Shown: positions 40,897 through 50,752, counted from the stretch's first letter. The stretch: 64,000 nt of DNA from Clostridia bacterium (GCA_028720205.1 JAQYLE010000017.1:62001-126000); one strand, 5' to 3'. The notes: generated by a model not told the origin, from the letters alone. Made by a program: numbers and translations.

Positions 40897-42560
40897 CCAT
40901 CCTTATTTTTTCTTTTTTTACTCGCAACGAACGTTGCGCCAACAAACGTTAAAAGTCCCGTCAAGGTGTACTTTATCGAGGAAGAACAACCGTTCGACTC
41001 TTTATCCTTCCCCCAGATCTCAACGTAAGTTTCCACCGTTTGTCCGTCAACCGTTGCACGGAGAGTACAAACACCGATTTTTTTCGCTTTTAAAACGCCG
41101 TTTTCAATCACGGCAATGCCGTCGTTTTCAACAATCGACCAAGAAACGGGAAGCGTTTTAGCCGAATCGGGCGTTATTTCAAGAATCAAGTTGACTTTAT
41201 CGCCCACGCGAAGTATAAACTCGCCTTTAATAACGGCTTTCGTTCTCTCTTCCACCGTGAAAGAAATTTCGTTAGAAACTTTTCCGTCCACCGTTCCTTT
41301 CACAACGTAACGCCCTGCTTTCAAGCCTTTGAGCATCCCTTCGCCTGTAATTTCAAGCGCTGATTCCACTTCGTTTCCGTCCGCATCCGTATAGCACCAC
41401 TCGATACTCGTATTCGTTGCGTCCAAAGGCAAAATCGAAATTTCGATGGGAACGTAGTCCGAACCAATTCGAATCACCGTCGTTCGCGCCGAAATGGAAA
41501 CGCTATCAACGGGAAGTATCAAACTCAACGTGAAATCATCGGTGAAAACGCCGTCTTTTTCAAGATATAAAACGACTTTTCCGTTTTTGACGGCATATCC
41601 GTCCACCACGGTAATCTCACCCGTAGAATCGTTCACGTTTACGTATTCCGCGCCCTCTCTCAATATAATTTGATAGTCGGAATAATCTTCAATCTCTTTA
41701 TATATCGGATCGGTGGAAAGGGTTCTCGACGCTTTCAACAAAAAGCTTTCGCCCTTTCTCAACGTCTTGTTTATATTGTCAATTTTTAAAGCGTTTACCG
41801 CAACGTCGATCGTTGCGTTTTCATCCGCATAAATCCCAACTCTCTCTACGAAAGGCGCCCACGAATTATAATAAGTGTGGATATTGTTAAAGGTGTACCA
41901 AGGATCGGAAGATAGGTTTTCTTCGTTCTCATAACCGAACACCGCGCCGCCCTCGTCGCAAAGACCGACTTGGCCGATTAAGTATATTTTTATAAAGCGC
42001 ATCCCCAAAGGAAGATCGTTTTTATTAAAATACGTAATACATGCCCACTCGTCGGAGGGAAACGCCCCTTGATCTTTCGGTTCGGAAACCGAATAGTCGC
42101 AAGGAATCAACTGCCAATCTTCCCCGTCTTTAGAAGCGTGTACTTCCACCTCGTAGAAGAAATATTTTTTACTTTCGGGTTTCACGGCTTCTTCGTAGCC
42201 TGCTTCCCAAAAATATAAAATCGTATCGAGCTCGAAACGCTTAATATCCCCGTAGGCTTTATACACTACCTCGCTGGGGAGATATTTCTCTCTCGAAGAA
42301 TCCGTACCCATAGGACCTTGCGAATCTTCCGTATCGTGCGAGCGGCCAATCCTCTCTTTCTCTATACGCAACGTTTCCATCGAAGAGCGAAGCTTATCCA
42401 CTTTCGAGAAATCGCTACAATTATCCTCTATAAGGATTTTTTCTCCCGTACAAACTTCTGCAACCGTAGCATTGCGCTCAAGGCGGATTGCCCCGAAAGC
42501 AAATGCAAAACAGCATATAGTCATCAAAAGGAGGAGTGACTTTTTTAAAATTTTCCTCAC
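40893..42560 (-). CDS. Secreted protein with discoidin-like and BIG2-like modules, Cys-containing C-terminal TM tail
   Basis: SVSISARTTVIRIGSDYVPIEISILPLDATNTSIEWCYTD Ig-like repeats; tail SNGCSSSIKYTLTGLLTFVGATFVASKKRKNKDG. Confidence 0.7.
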   Translation of the reverse strand: MRKILKKSLLLLMTICCFAFAFGAIRLERNATVAEVCTGEKILIEDNCSDFSKVDKLRSSMETLRIEKERIGRSHDTEDSQGPMGTDSSREKYLPSEVVYKAYGDIKRFELDTILYFWEAGYEEAVKPESKKYFFYEVEVHASKDGEDWQLIPCDYSVSEPKDQGAFPSDEWACITYFNKNDLPLGMRFIKIYLIGQVGLCDEGGAVFGYENEENLSSDPWYTFNNIHTYYNSWAPFVERVGIYADENATIDVAVNALKIDNINKTLRKGESFLLKASRTLSTDPIYKEIEDYSDYQIILREGAEYVNVNDSTGEITVVDGYAVKNGKVVLYLEKDGVFTDDFTLSLILPVDSVSISARTTVIRIGSDYVPIEISILPLDATNTSIEWCYTDADGNEVESALEITGEGMLKGLKAGRYVVKGTVDGKVSNEISFTVEERTKAVIKGEFILRVGDKVNLILEITPDSAKTLPVSWSIVENDGIAVIENGVLKAKKIGVCTLRATVDGQTVETYVEIWGKDKESNGCSSSIKYTLTGLLTFVGATFVASKKRKNKDG

Positions 42561-45500
42561 TTTACGCCTCCACGACGTTTTTTAGAAAGCGCAACCGCTA
42601 CGGGCAACAAAGCAAAGCCAAGCCCTAAACCGATAGACGATCCGCAGCCGCCTTTCTTCTTATCCTCGCTAGGATTCGCCCCAGGGTTCTCGACGCCGGG
42701 ATTTTCAGGTTCGTCTTCAACCCAACTTGCAACCAAGATAAGGTCTTCCGTAATCTCCGTTGTAAAATCGAATTTTTCGCCGTTATTAAGCCAACCGTCG
42801 AACACGTAGCCTTCTTTCGTGGGATCTTCAATCTTCGTAGCCGTCGCCCATTTTTCAACCGATTGCGTTCCAATCGTCAAACCGTTGTTACCATCTTTAA
42901 ACGTAACGGTGTAGGAAGGAAGCGTTTCCACGCCGTAAAAGAAGGACACGTTATCTACGAGAACGCTACCCGCTTCGGTATCTTTCACAAAGATTTCAAA
43001 CGCTGCGGTGTTCTTCAACTTTGCGCTGGGATTCGCCACTTGGTTGTTCGAACTATCCAACAAGGATTCAAGCGAGAACGTATATTCCGTAAATTCGCCG
43101 TTTGCCGCCATGGACGCGTACGTCTTACCGTCGCTCGCCAACAACTTATAAATAGAACCGTCGTAGAGCTTCACTCTCACTTCCACGCGCTTATCTCTCG
43201 CGTCGAGATTTTTAAGGTAGAAGCTGACGTATTTATAATCTTCGATATGACCGAACATCGGATCGAAATCATACGGCTCTCTTTCTTGGAAGCCAACCGT
43301 ACCGAAACCGCCGCCGCCCGTGGAATACGTCGCTTTAATAGACGCATTCCCTTGCACCTTGTCAGCCGTTTCAACCGACAAGGTTGCTCCGCTCGAAGAA
43401 ACGGGAGCAGACTGCCAAACCGTTCTATCGCCGGAAATCTTGTCGCCGGAGCTAAATTCGATCCAAGCGTCAAGAGAGTCAGCCGCCGTCCAATCCTTAG
43501 GTTGATAGTAGGAAGAAGCCACTCTATCGGTACGGAACGCCGCAACAGGGAAGCCTTGCGAGTTCATAAGGTTGGATTCTTGATTCATACCCGCAAACGC
43601 ATACGCCACCGCAACGGGCGATTTGATATACGGCGAATATACTTCCACTTGGTTTTTGGAAACGATCTTCGCATACGCTTGAACAAACTTTCTATCCACG
43701 CCGCAAATCGTGAAGCCTACAAGCTCTTCGTCGCCTTCTTCAATTTTAAGACCTTCGCCAACGTAGTCGAACGTCAACAAAATCTTATCTTTCTTCACTT
43801 CCATCTTATTCAGAATCGCGGGAATCGAATCTTCAAATTCGTCCTTTCCGTAAACGATCCACAACGCCGATTTCGCCATACGTTCGCCAACGGGCTGTTT
43901 TGTAATCGGGTGGCAAGGCGCGGAATAAGGGAAGTTCGTGCCTTGGTAAACCAACGATACGTCGTAGTTAGACGCATAAGCCATCGTCGTCTTGTTCTCC
44001 GTCCAAAGTTCCGTTAAAAGTTCGTTGAACCAAGACAAGCTTTCCGAAGGAGAATAGTTAAATTCAGCAGGATGAAGTTGCGTATAAACAAGGGGGAAAT
44101 CCTCCTCTCTACCCCACCAATAGGACCAATCTTCAACAAGCGTTTTAAGATTTCTCTTATAATCGGTTGCCGCTCTCCAATCGCCTACGTTGTTACAACC
44201 TTGGTACCAAATAATACCCTTTGCCGTGTAACCTGCAAGCGGCGCGATCTTATGGTTGAACATTGCCGTCATTTGGTTGTAGTTCACGTCGCCGAACGTA
44301 TTCCAGTTATTGGTATCCGCCCAAGCGTTTCTATATTTCATTTCCGCAATGAAATCGGGATTGTCTTCAATTGCCTTACGGGAAATCCACGTTGCAATAC
44401 TCGTTGCGCCGAGAGCCGTGTGCATTATCGCTACGGGCACGTTCATCTCTTCGTAAATTTTTAACGCAAACGCATAGGAAACGCCCGACGTAATTTTAAC
44501 GTCTTCCAAAACGTTACCAAATCCCCATCTACCGTTTGCATCGTAAACGGGCGTATAGCTATAATTCCCGCTTAACGAGGAAATCGGATTGGTGGGAACG
44601 AAGTAGAATCTAACGAATTCCTCGTTCACGGTGGTCAATTGAGGCAAACACCATTGCGTTTGCAATTCCATGTTCGATTGACCGGACGAAATCCATACTT
44701 CGCCATAAACTACGTTTTCAATCGTTTTATTCGTCGTACCGTCGGAAACAACTACGCTATATTTATCAAACGAACCATTTTGACCGGGTAACAAAACGGA
44801 GAAATATCCGTCTTCGTCAGCCGTTGCCGTTGCGTTTGCAATCGTTTCCGCACCCTTTTTCAAGGTTACGCTCACTTCACAACTAGGAACGGTAAGCCCC
44901 CAAATTTTAGACGCTTCGTTTTGTTGAAGCACCATACCGTCCGCAAACAAACTATGTAAAGTTAATTCTTCTACTTGAGGATAGGTCATTTCAAGATCCT
45001 CCGGCAAATAACCGCCGTCGCTTTCCTCAACGACAATGGTAAGCGTCGCATATTCGGAATAATCGTATTGGTCGAAAGCTCTAAACGGAACCACGTACGT
45101 TCCAAACTCGTCCTTGGGCGCGGTATAACTATATTTCAAGCCCGAAACCTTTCTTATCTCGCCCTTTAAATTGTCCGTTTCAAGAAGTAAGTTGACGAAA
45201 TCGCCGTCCGCGTCCGTTGCTGAAAGCTCAAACTCCACCGATCTTGATTGCTTACAAGTAAGCGTTTTATTTTCCGCAACCGGAGGCGTGTTGCTCGCCA
45301 CGTTCTTATAATAAGAAATCTTTACGTCGGCAATCGTAAGATACCAACCAACTGAACCCGTAGGCGATTGCGTCGTAACCGTACCCGTTGACGTATCCGC
45401 CGTGACGTACACCGCTCTATCGACGAGATAAACGCGCACCTTTTGAATCTTCGGAGGAAGATTTTTCGCTCTCCAAACTTCCTTATTATAATTTCCTAGC

Positions 45501-46162
45501 GTTTCCTTGGAAGAAACGTCGAGCTCCTTATCCGCCCAAAACCAATCCGAACCGTTCAAAGTATATTGGAAGCCTGCGCCGTAAGGAACTAAATCGCTTT
45601 CTACGGGAGCGGAAAAGTTCGATAAGTTCGTATTGAAATAACTATAATCACCACCGGGCACTATACCCGTATCTATATAAGCCCACCATACGTTATTCAT
45701 ATAAACGTAGATAAGCCCTGTCGATTTACTAATAAACTTTGACACAACCGTGTCGCCCGCAGGAAGATCCCACGCTGCATATTGCGTACGATTCGAATCG
45801 AGCTTTGATACGTCAACCATAATATGAGACTGCGTGCCCCATTGCGCGTGGAAATAATAAAGCGCCTCGATACTCTCCGCATTGCTAACGGTGTATTCCG
45901 CATAGGCGACGTTTGTACCGTCTAATTTAAACGCCGAAGAATCGCCGCCAGAACCGCAATAGTCGGTATGGCTCATGTCTTGATCCCAACCAAAGCCATT
46001 ATACGTTGCCCCGTCGGGAGCCACTTTGGAATTCGTCATCGGATCGTGATACACTTGCGCTCCACTCTCTTCAGCGGATGCAAAAAACACACCGACACCG
46101 CCGCACAAAAGCGCCGTTGCCAATAAACACATCAACGTAGACTGTCTTTTCGCTTTCATCAT
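42557..46162 (-). CDS. Secreted SGNH/sialate-O-acetylesterase-like protein with N-terminal shared module, Cys-containing C-terminal tail
   Basis: LFADGMVLQQNEASKIWG, GEVWISSGQSNMELQ, KGIIWYQGCNNVG; tail GGCGSSIGLGLGFALLPVAVALSKKRRGGVK. Confidence 0.88.
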   Translation of the reverse strand: MMKAKRQSTLMCLLATALLCGGVGVFFASAEESGAQVYHDPMTNSKVAPDGATYNGFGWDQDMSHTDYCGSGGDSSAFKLDGTNVAYAEYTVSNAESIEALYYFHAQWGTQSHIMVDVSKLDSNRTQYAAWDLPAGDTVVSKFISKSTGLIYVYMNNVWWAYIDTGIVPGGDYSYFNTNLSNFSAPVESDLVPYGAGFQYTLNGSDWFWADKELDVSSKETLGNYNKEVWRAKNLPPKIQKVRVYLVDRAVYVTADTSTGTVTTQSPTGSVGWYLTIADVKISYYKNVASNTPPVAENKTLTCKQSRSVEFELSATDADGDFVNLLLETDNLKGEIRKVSGLKYSYTAPKDEFGTYVVPFRAFDQYDYSEYATLTIVVEESDGGYLPEDLEMTYPQVEELTLHSLFADGMVLQQNEASKIWGLTVPSCEVSVTLKKGAETIANATATADEDGYFSVLLPGQNGSFDKYSVVVSDGTTNKTIENVVYGEVWISSGQSNMELQTQWCLPQLTTVNEEFVRFYFVPTNPISSLSGNYSYTPVYDANGRWGFGNVLEDVKITSGVSYAFALKIYEEMNVPVAIMHTALGATSIATWISRKAIEDNPDFIAEMKYRNAWADTNNWNTFGDVNYNQMTAMFNHKIAPLAGYTAKGIIWYQGCNNVGDWRAATDYKRNLKTLVEDWSYWWGREEDFPLVYTQLHPAEFNYSPSESLSWFNELLTELWTENKTTMAYASNYDVSLVYQGTNFPYSAPCHPITKQPVGERMAKSALWIVYGKDEFEDSIPAILNKMEVKKDKILLTFDYVGEGLKIEEGDEELVGFTICGVDRKFVQAYAKIVSKNQVEVYSPYIKSPVAVAYAFAGMNQESNLMNSQGFPVAAFRTDRVASSYYQPKDWTAADSLDAWIEFSSGDKISGDRTVWQSAPVSSSGATLSVETADKVQGNASIKATYSTGGGGFGTVGFQEREPYDFDPMFGHIEDYKYVSFYLKNLDARDKRVEVRVKLYDGSIYKLLASDGKTYASMAANGEFTEYTFSLESLLDSSNNQVANPSAKLKNTAAFEIFVKDTEAGSVLVDNVSFFYGVETLPSYTVTFKDGNNGLTIGTQSVEKWATATKIEDPTKEGYVFDGWLNNGEKFDFTTEITEDLILVASWVEDEPENPGVENPGANPSEDKKKGGCGSSIGLGLGFALLPVAVALSKKRRGGVK

Positions 46163-46173
46163 TTACCTCTCTT

Positions 46174-46233
46174 TGATATAAAAAACTTACATTTTTTTGT
46201 TAATGATATAAAAAACTTACATTTTTTTGTTAA
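46174..46233. promoter_or_regulatory. Tandem 30-bp repeat tgatataaaaaacttacatttttttgttaa upstream of the operon, each containing a TTACAT..TGTTA motif
   Basis: Copies at 46174..46203 and 46204..46233 are identical. Confidence 0.85.
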
Positions 46234-46362
46234 GATTTATAACTTAAGGAAAGAGATTTGTTTTTTCATAGCACTTCCTAAAACAAGATACTACACTTTT
46301 ATTCTAAAAAAATTATAACACGTGTCCCCTTGTTTGTCAAGATTTTTCGTGAAAAAATTAAA

Positions 46363-46378
46363 TTACATTTTAATGTAA
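46363..46378. promoter_or_regulatory. Palindrome TTACAT-TTTA-ATGTAA, putative operator
   Basis: Perfect 6-bp arms; related 16-mers at 46187, 46217 and 46453. Confidence 0.65.
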
Positions 46379-46452
46379 GATTTTTTACTCCCATTTTTCT
46401 ATGCAAAACCACTGATTTTTCCACAAAACCGCTCTTTCATAAAAGTTAATTC

Positions 46453-46468
46453 TTACATTTTTATGTTA
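46453..46468. promoter_or_regulatory. Putative operator ttacatttttatgtta near the regulator gene
   Basis: Same 16-nt motif family. Confidence 0.55.
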
Positions 46469-46555
46469 TTTTTTATTATTTTTTACGTTTTTCCTTTTAT
46501 TTTATTGACATTTTTTCCGTTTTGTTTTATAATATAAAAAAAAGAGGAGCTTATT

Positions 46556-47314
46556 ATGTCGGAAAAAAGAATAAACGTAATTCTTGGATACATCACGCAA
46601 AAGAAAAAAGCAACGCTCAAGGAATTGAACGCGCTTTTCCCCGATTACAACGAAATGACGATTCGCCGCGATTTGATTATGCTGGAAAAAAACGGCTATA
46701 TTGAACGCATTCACGGTGGTGCAGTTATTAAGGAAGATTCCGTTTCTATTCACGACTACCGCAGTCAAAGAATTACCCGCAACCAAACGGCAAAACAGCG
46801 TATCGCCTTAAAAGCGCTTACGCTCATTAAAGATTCCATGTCAATTTATCTTGACGCGGGCACAAGTTCTTTTAATATTGCGAAGGTATTGCCAAATATA
46901 CCCCTATTCGTAACGACAAACGACCCTTTTATCGCTTTGGAACTGCAAAAAAACGACCAAATTGAAATTATTTTAACGGGCGGCTCGCTCAATAAATCCA
47001 TTTCCTCTCTTTCCGGTCCTGTATCCATGTATGCCATCGATAAAATCAATGTGGATCTTGCCTTTATTGGTACAACGGGGGTGGACGTTAAATACGGTTT
47101 TTCAAACGCCTCTTTAAACGAGTGTGAACTGAAAAAGAAAGTAATTTCCTCCGCAAAAAAGAACGTGGTTATGGTCGATTCCTCTAAATTTGACAAGACA
47201 TATCCCTACACCTTTGCCAATTTTGAAGACGTGGATTGTATTATTTGCGACAAGCAGCCCAACGAAGAGTTTGCCGCTATCTTTAAAGAAAAAGAGATTC
47301 AGGTTATCTATTAA
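46556..47314 (+). CDS. DeoR/GlpR-family sugar-responsive transcriptional regulator
   Basis: VILGYITQKKKATLKELNALFPDYNEMTIRRDLIMLEKNGYIERIHGGAVI HTH; IYLDAGTSSFNIAK; FIGTTGVDVKYGFSNASLNECELKKKVI. Confidence 0.95.
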   Translation: MSEKRINVILGYITQKKKATLKELNALFPDYNEMTIRRDLIMLEKNGYIERIHGGAVIKEDSVSIHDYRSQRITRNQTAKQRIALKALTLIKDSMSIYLDAGTSSFNIAKVLPNIPLFVTTNDPFIALELQKNDQIEIILTGGSLNKSISSLSGPVSMYAIDKINVDLAFIGTTGVDVKYGFSNASLNECELKKKVISSAKKNVVMVDSSKFDKTYPYTFANFEDVDCIICDKQPNEEFAAIFKEKEIQVIY

Positions 47315-47382
47315 ATTTAACCCGTGCTTTGCCGCCTGTTCCGTTAGGAAAGTTTGCGGTAACTGCCGTTCTTTGAAGAGCC

Positions 47383-47412
47383 AGGCGTGGCGTGAGTCCG
47401 CGCCTTTTTTTT
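47383..47412 (+). terminator. Rho-independent terminator downstream of the DeoR gene
   Basis: aggcgtgg-cgtgagt-ccgcgcct followed by a T run. Confidence 0.65.
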
Positions 47413-47614
47413 GTCCTCGTATTGCTTCTTGAAATGATTTATATGGGGTTGGAAAAACCATTTTCGGAATTTTTTACGTCTTTTCGACAATTGCGTATAA
47501 TTACAGCGATAACTGCACACACTCTTCTTTCTTACTCTACTAATATAATTATAACTTATCCGCAATATTTTCTACGCGCTTATCGTTGGTTATGATACGC
47601 AAAAGGACGATATT

Positions 47615-47908
47615 GTGAATTATCGCCTATCCGCTACTCCACGGCGTTGGGATAATTTTCAATCCCGATACGGTCATTTAACTTTAACCACGCAAGGCGT
47701 ATTTGCAAGACTGTTCACGGAAGCGGAACGCCGACAACGGATATATAAAACCGTAAAAAGAAAGTTTCTTACCCGTTTCCAACAGGAAGCAATTCGGCAA
47801 GCAAAACGGAAGAATATTCCCGTTGACGAATCCTTGAAATCATCGCAAGAGAAGTATCATCAAGAGCGATTAAAACGCTTACAAAAATACCGCCGAGAAA
47901 AAAGTTAA
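47615..47908 (+). CDS. Hypothetical basic protein in the mobilization region
   Basis: 97 aa, Lys/Arg rich, upstream of the relaxase. Confidence 0.4.
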   Translation: MNYRLSATPRRWDNFQSRYGHLTLTTQGVFARLFTEAERRQRIYKTVKRKFLTRFQQEAIRQAKRKNIPVDESLKSSQEKYHQERLKRLQKYRREKS

Positions 47909-48032
47909 AAATATTTTTCAAAACTACTAATAATTTCGGCGTTTTCCTGTCTTATATATAGGAGCGCATTTACCGAGCTTTTAGAAAGGCTCGGTTTTTT
48001 CGTATTCTAAAAAAGAAACAGGAGGTATATTT

Positions 48033-48173
48033 ATGAACAAAATCAGCTCCCTGCAAGGGCGAACGGGATACATAAGCATCGCGTTGTATCTTAGTGAGAT
48101 ATGGATATATTCAAATCCAAGTACCCCACCCGTGTATGCAACGAAATCAAATTTTAGGAGGATTTTATTATAA
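48033..48173 (+). CDS. 46-aa small ORF overlapping the relaxase start (missing from the ORF track)
   Basis: AGGAGG-preceded ATG: MNKISSLQGRTGYISIALYLSEIWIYSNPSTPPVYATKSNFRRILL*. Confidence 0.4.
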   Translation: MNKISSLQGRTGYISIALYLSEIWIYSNPSTPPVYATKSNFRRILL

Positions 48174-49288
48174 GTTATCAAGTTATTAGAGTAGAAAAAT
48201 TTAGCAAAGGTTCGCTTCGTTTAATCGGCGGTGAAACGGAACGGACAAGCCGACATCACCGTAACGAAGATATCGACGATACGAGAACGCCACTCAACTA
48301 CTATTACAAAAAATCAGACGGAAGATTATCTCAACAATGGAAGTCCATCGTCGAAACCACCAATGCCACGTTCAAGGAAACGAAAAAGTCTGTTGCTTTT
48401 GAAGGTATGATTATCACGTCGGATAAATCGTTCTTTGAAAAGCTCGGCTACGTACAAGGTCAACCCCCACCGCAAAAAATAATTGACTTTTTCAATAGAA
48501 GTTATGGGTTCGTTTTACGTCAAGTCGGTTATCACGGTACGGATGAAAATATTTTATCCGCCGTCGTACATTTGGACGAAACTACGCCCCACTTACAATT
48601 ATATTATATACCGCTTGTTGATACGGGAAAGAAAAAGGTTTACGCCAAAGACGAGAAAGGGAAAGTTTTACGAAATGAAAAAGGCTCGCCTATCCAAGCG
48701 AAAGACAACCACGGAAAGAGTATATACGAAGAAGTAAAACTCCCCCGTCCAAAAGTATGCAGTTCGGACTTTTGGGAACAGCGCGGTGGACAGTTATCGT
48801 TTGGCAATCTACAAGACGAGTTTTACGAACAGGTTTCTATCCGCTACGGGTTAGAGCGCGGAGAAATCGGTAGCAATAAAAAACATACCACTAAATACGA
48901 ATGGGAAAAGCAACGGCAAGAAAAGGAAATCCAAGCCTTACAAGACGAAATCGAACCGATGCAAGAATACTTACGCGCATTCCAAGACGCGATAGACGGC
49001 AAGAAACCGTTTTCAAAAGCCGAACTTCGTAAACAAATCGTTGGGCTTATCGCAAGCTATAAACAGCTTGAAAAGGAAAAGGCTATTAAGGACAAGGATA
49101 ACGATTTTCTTTTTAACGAACTTCGCAAACTTGAAAAGAAAATTCCCGAACTTGAAAAATACAAGGAATACGTTGAATTTATCCACACGCACGCACCCGA
49201 CAAACTTTTAGAAGCCAAACGAACGGCAAATGAACGCGCCCGCGTACCCAAACCGCCGAAAAATAAAAATTATCAATGGACAAAATAA
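48170..49288 (+). CDS. Mob/Pre (MobV-like) plasmid recombination relaxase; apparent start codon is ATA
   Basis: HLDETTPHLQLYYIPL metal-binding motif; frame continues upstream of ORF-track ATG 48407 as SYQVIRVEKFSKGSLRLIGGETERTSRHHRNEDIDDTRTPLNYYYKK with AGGAGG at 48156. Confidence 0.85.
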   Translation: MSYQVIRVEKFSKGSLRLIGGETERTSRHHRNEDIDDTRTPLNYYYKKSDGRLSQQWKSIVETTNATFKETKKSVAFEGMIITSDKSFFEKLGYVQGQPPPQKIIDFFNRSYGFVLRQVGYHGTDENILSAVVHLDETTPHLQLYYIPLVDTGKKKVYAKDEKGKVLRNEKGSPIQAKDNHGKSIYEEVKLPRPKVCSSDFWEQRGGQLSFGNLQDEFYEQVSIRYGLERGEIGSNKKHTTKYEWEKQRQEKEIQALQDEIEPMQEYLRAFQDAIDGKKPFSKAELRKQIVGLIASYKQLEKEKAIKDKDNDFLFNELRKLEKKIPELEKYKEYVEFIHTHAPDKLLEAKRTANERARVPKPPKNKNYQWTK

Positions 49289-49375
49289 AAAAACTATGAA
49301 AAAACATTTGCAATTTACGAAAATTTATGGTAGGCTACAAAACAAGTCGCCAAAAATTTTTCTATAAGGAGGACA

Positions 49376-50674
49376 ATGAATCAAGAACAATTAACTACAT
49401 TATTAAATGTTATCAAGGCAACCCCAAACAATCCCGAAACGGATAAGGTAATCGCAGGCGTATTGAAACTCGCCGCTGATTCCATAACGCTCGACACGTT
49501 AAAAGAGTTAACCGCAACGGGAAAACCGTTACCGCAGGTAGAACCACCTGCAAACAAAAAAACGCCCGTAAAGGGCAGAAAAGAAAATGATTCGGACGAA
49601 AACTTTGGCATCATTCATTTCACGAAAAAGGAGATATCTACTATGCCTAAAAATTTTCAACAATCATTTATTATGGACAACAAAATTGTAAAATTCCGTT
49701 ATCATCAAGGACTTTTTCACGCGCGCTATCGTCGTGACGGTTATAATATCGAAGTCGCTTCCAAAGATTTTGATACAATGAAACGCAAGTTTATGCTCCG
49801 CCTTTGCGGACAATATGAAACGCCAAACCGTCCCGCAAAAACGCCTAAATTTCCCCTATTCGGAGAATACGGAGAAACTTGGCTGGAAACCAAAAAGCAA
49901 ACGACAAAAGCAAGTACGTATGCCGAATACGAGCGTATGTTCCGCAAAGACTTAAAACCCCGTTTGGGAACTTTTAAGCTTTCGGAAATCAACCGTCAAA
50001 TGCTACAAAGTTATTTATTTGAGTACACGGGCGCAGGCAAACACCGCACCGCGCAAAAGCTGAAACTGATACTTAACTGCATTTTCGATTTAGCCGCGGA
50101 AGATTTTAATATCAAATCTCCCGTCAAGAAAATCGTTTTGCCTTACCACGAAAGCAAAAAAGGCTCGGCATTCACGAAAGCGGAAGAAAGAAAACTCGTC
50201 GATTACTGTATCGCTAACCCCGACGGCGCAACGACAAGCGCAATGCTCGTACTTCTCTATTTTGGGCTTCGGCAATGCGAATTGAAATCTTTGCGAGTTA
50301 TCGACGGAAAATTCCTTGACTGTATCACAGGCAAAGAACGCTTGGGCAGAAAGGAAACACATCGACAAATTCCCATTACACCCGTCGCTCGGCGAGTATT
50401 GCCGTACGTTGATTTTGAAAAAGCCAAAAACACCAATCCCGATTCCATTCGGACGTTGTTCACAAGGCTCTTTCCCAATCACCACCCTCACGAACTTCAT
50501 TATACGTTTATCACCCGTTGCAAAGAATGTGGTGTCAACCACGAGCTTGTCATGCTTTGGGACGGGCATAAAGACGATAAAGAAGTAAAAACGTCGAAGG
50601 TAGACCGCGGTTATACCGATTATTCGGAAGAATACATTTTGTCGGAAGCAGAAAAAGTCAATTACGAGTTTTGA
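49376..50674 (+). CDS. Tyrosine integrase (site-specific recombinase)
   Basis: LLYFGLRQCELKSLRV, PHELHYTFITRCKECGVNHELVMLWDGHK, YTDYSEE; adjacent to the tRNA-derived att repeat. Confidence 0.93.
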   Translation: MNQEQLTTLLNVIKATPNNPETDKVIAGVLKLAADSITLDTLKELTATGKPLPQVEPPANKKTPVKGRKENDSDENFGIIHFTKKEISTMPKNFQQSFIMDNKIVKFRYHQGLFHARYRRDGYNIEVASKDFDTMKRKFMLRLCGQYETPNRPAKTPKFPLFGEYGETWLETKKQTTKASTYAEYERMFRKDLKPRLGTFKLSEINRQMLQSYLFEYTGAGKHRTAQKLKLILNCIFDLAAEDFNIKSPVKKIVLPYHESKKGSAFTKAEERKLVDYCIANPDGATTSAMLVLLYFGLRQCELKSLRVIDGKFLDCITGKERLGRKETHRQIPITPVARRVLPYVDFEKAKNTNPDSIRTLFTRLFPNHHPHELHYTFITRCKECGVNHELVMLWDGHKDDKEVKTSKVDRGYTDYSEEYILSEAEKVNYEF

Positions 50675-50711
50675 AAATAGCGCGGAATGCGTTTATTTTT
50701 AAGGGAAATCA

Positions 50712-50752
50712 CTCCCCAAAAACTCCCCAATTTGCTCCCCATTCCCCAAAAC
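50712..50752. repeat. Cluster of CTCCCCA-type short repeats between integrase and att, possible integrase arm sites
   Basis: ctccccaaaaactccccaatttgctccccattccccaaa; similar motifs at 13581-13611 and 23997-24016. Confidence 0.5.

Noticed and set aside
42863-44017. 384-aa plus-strand ORF
   Set aside because: Basic, low-plausibility composition and fully antisense to the SGNH esterase gene with recognised motifs.
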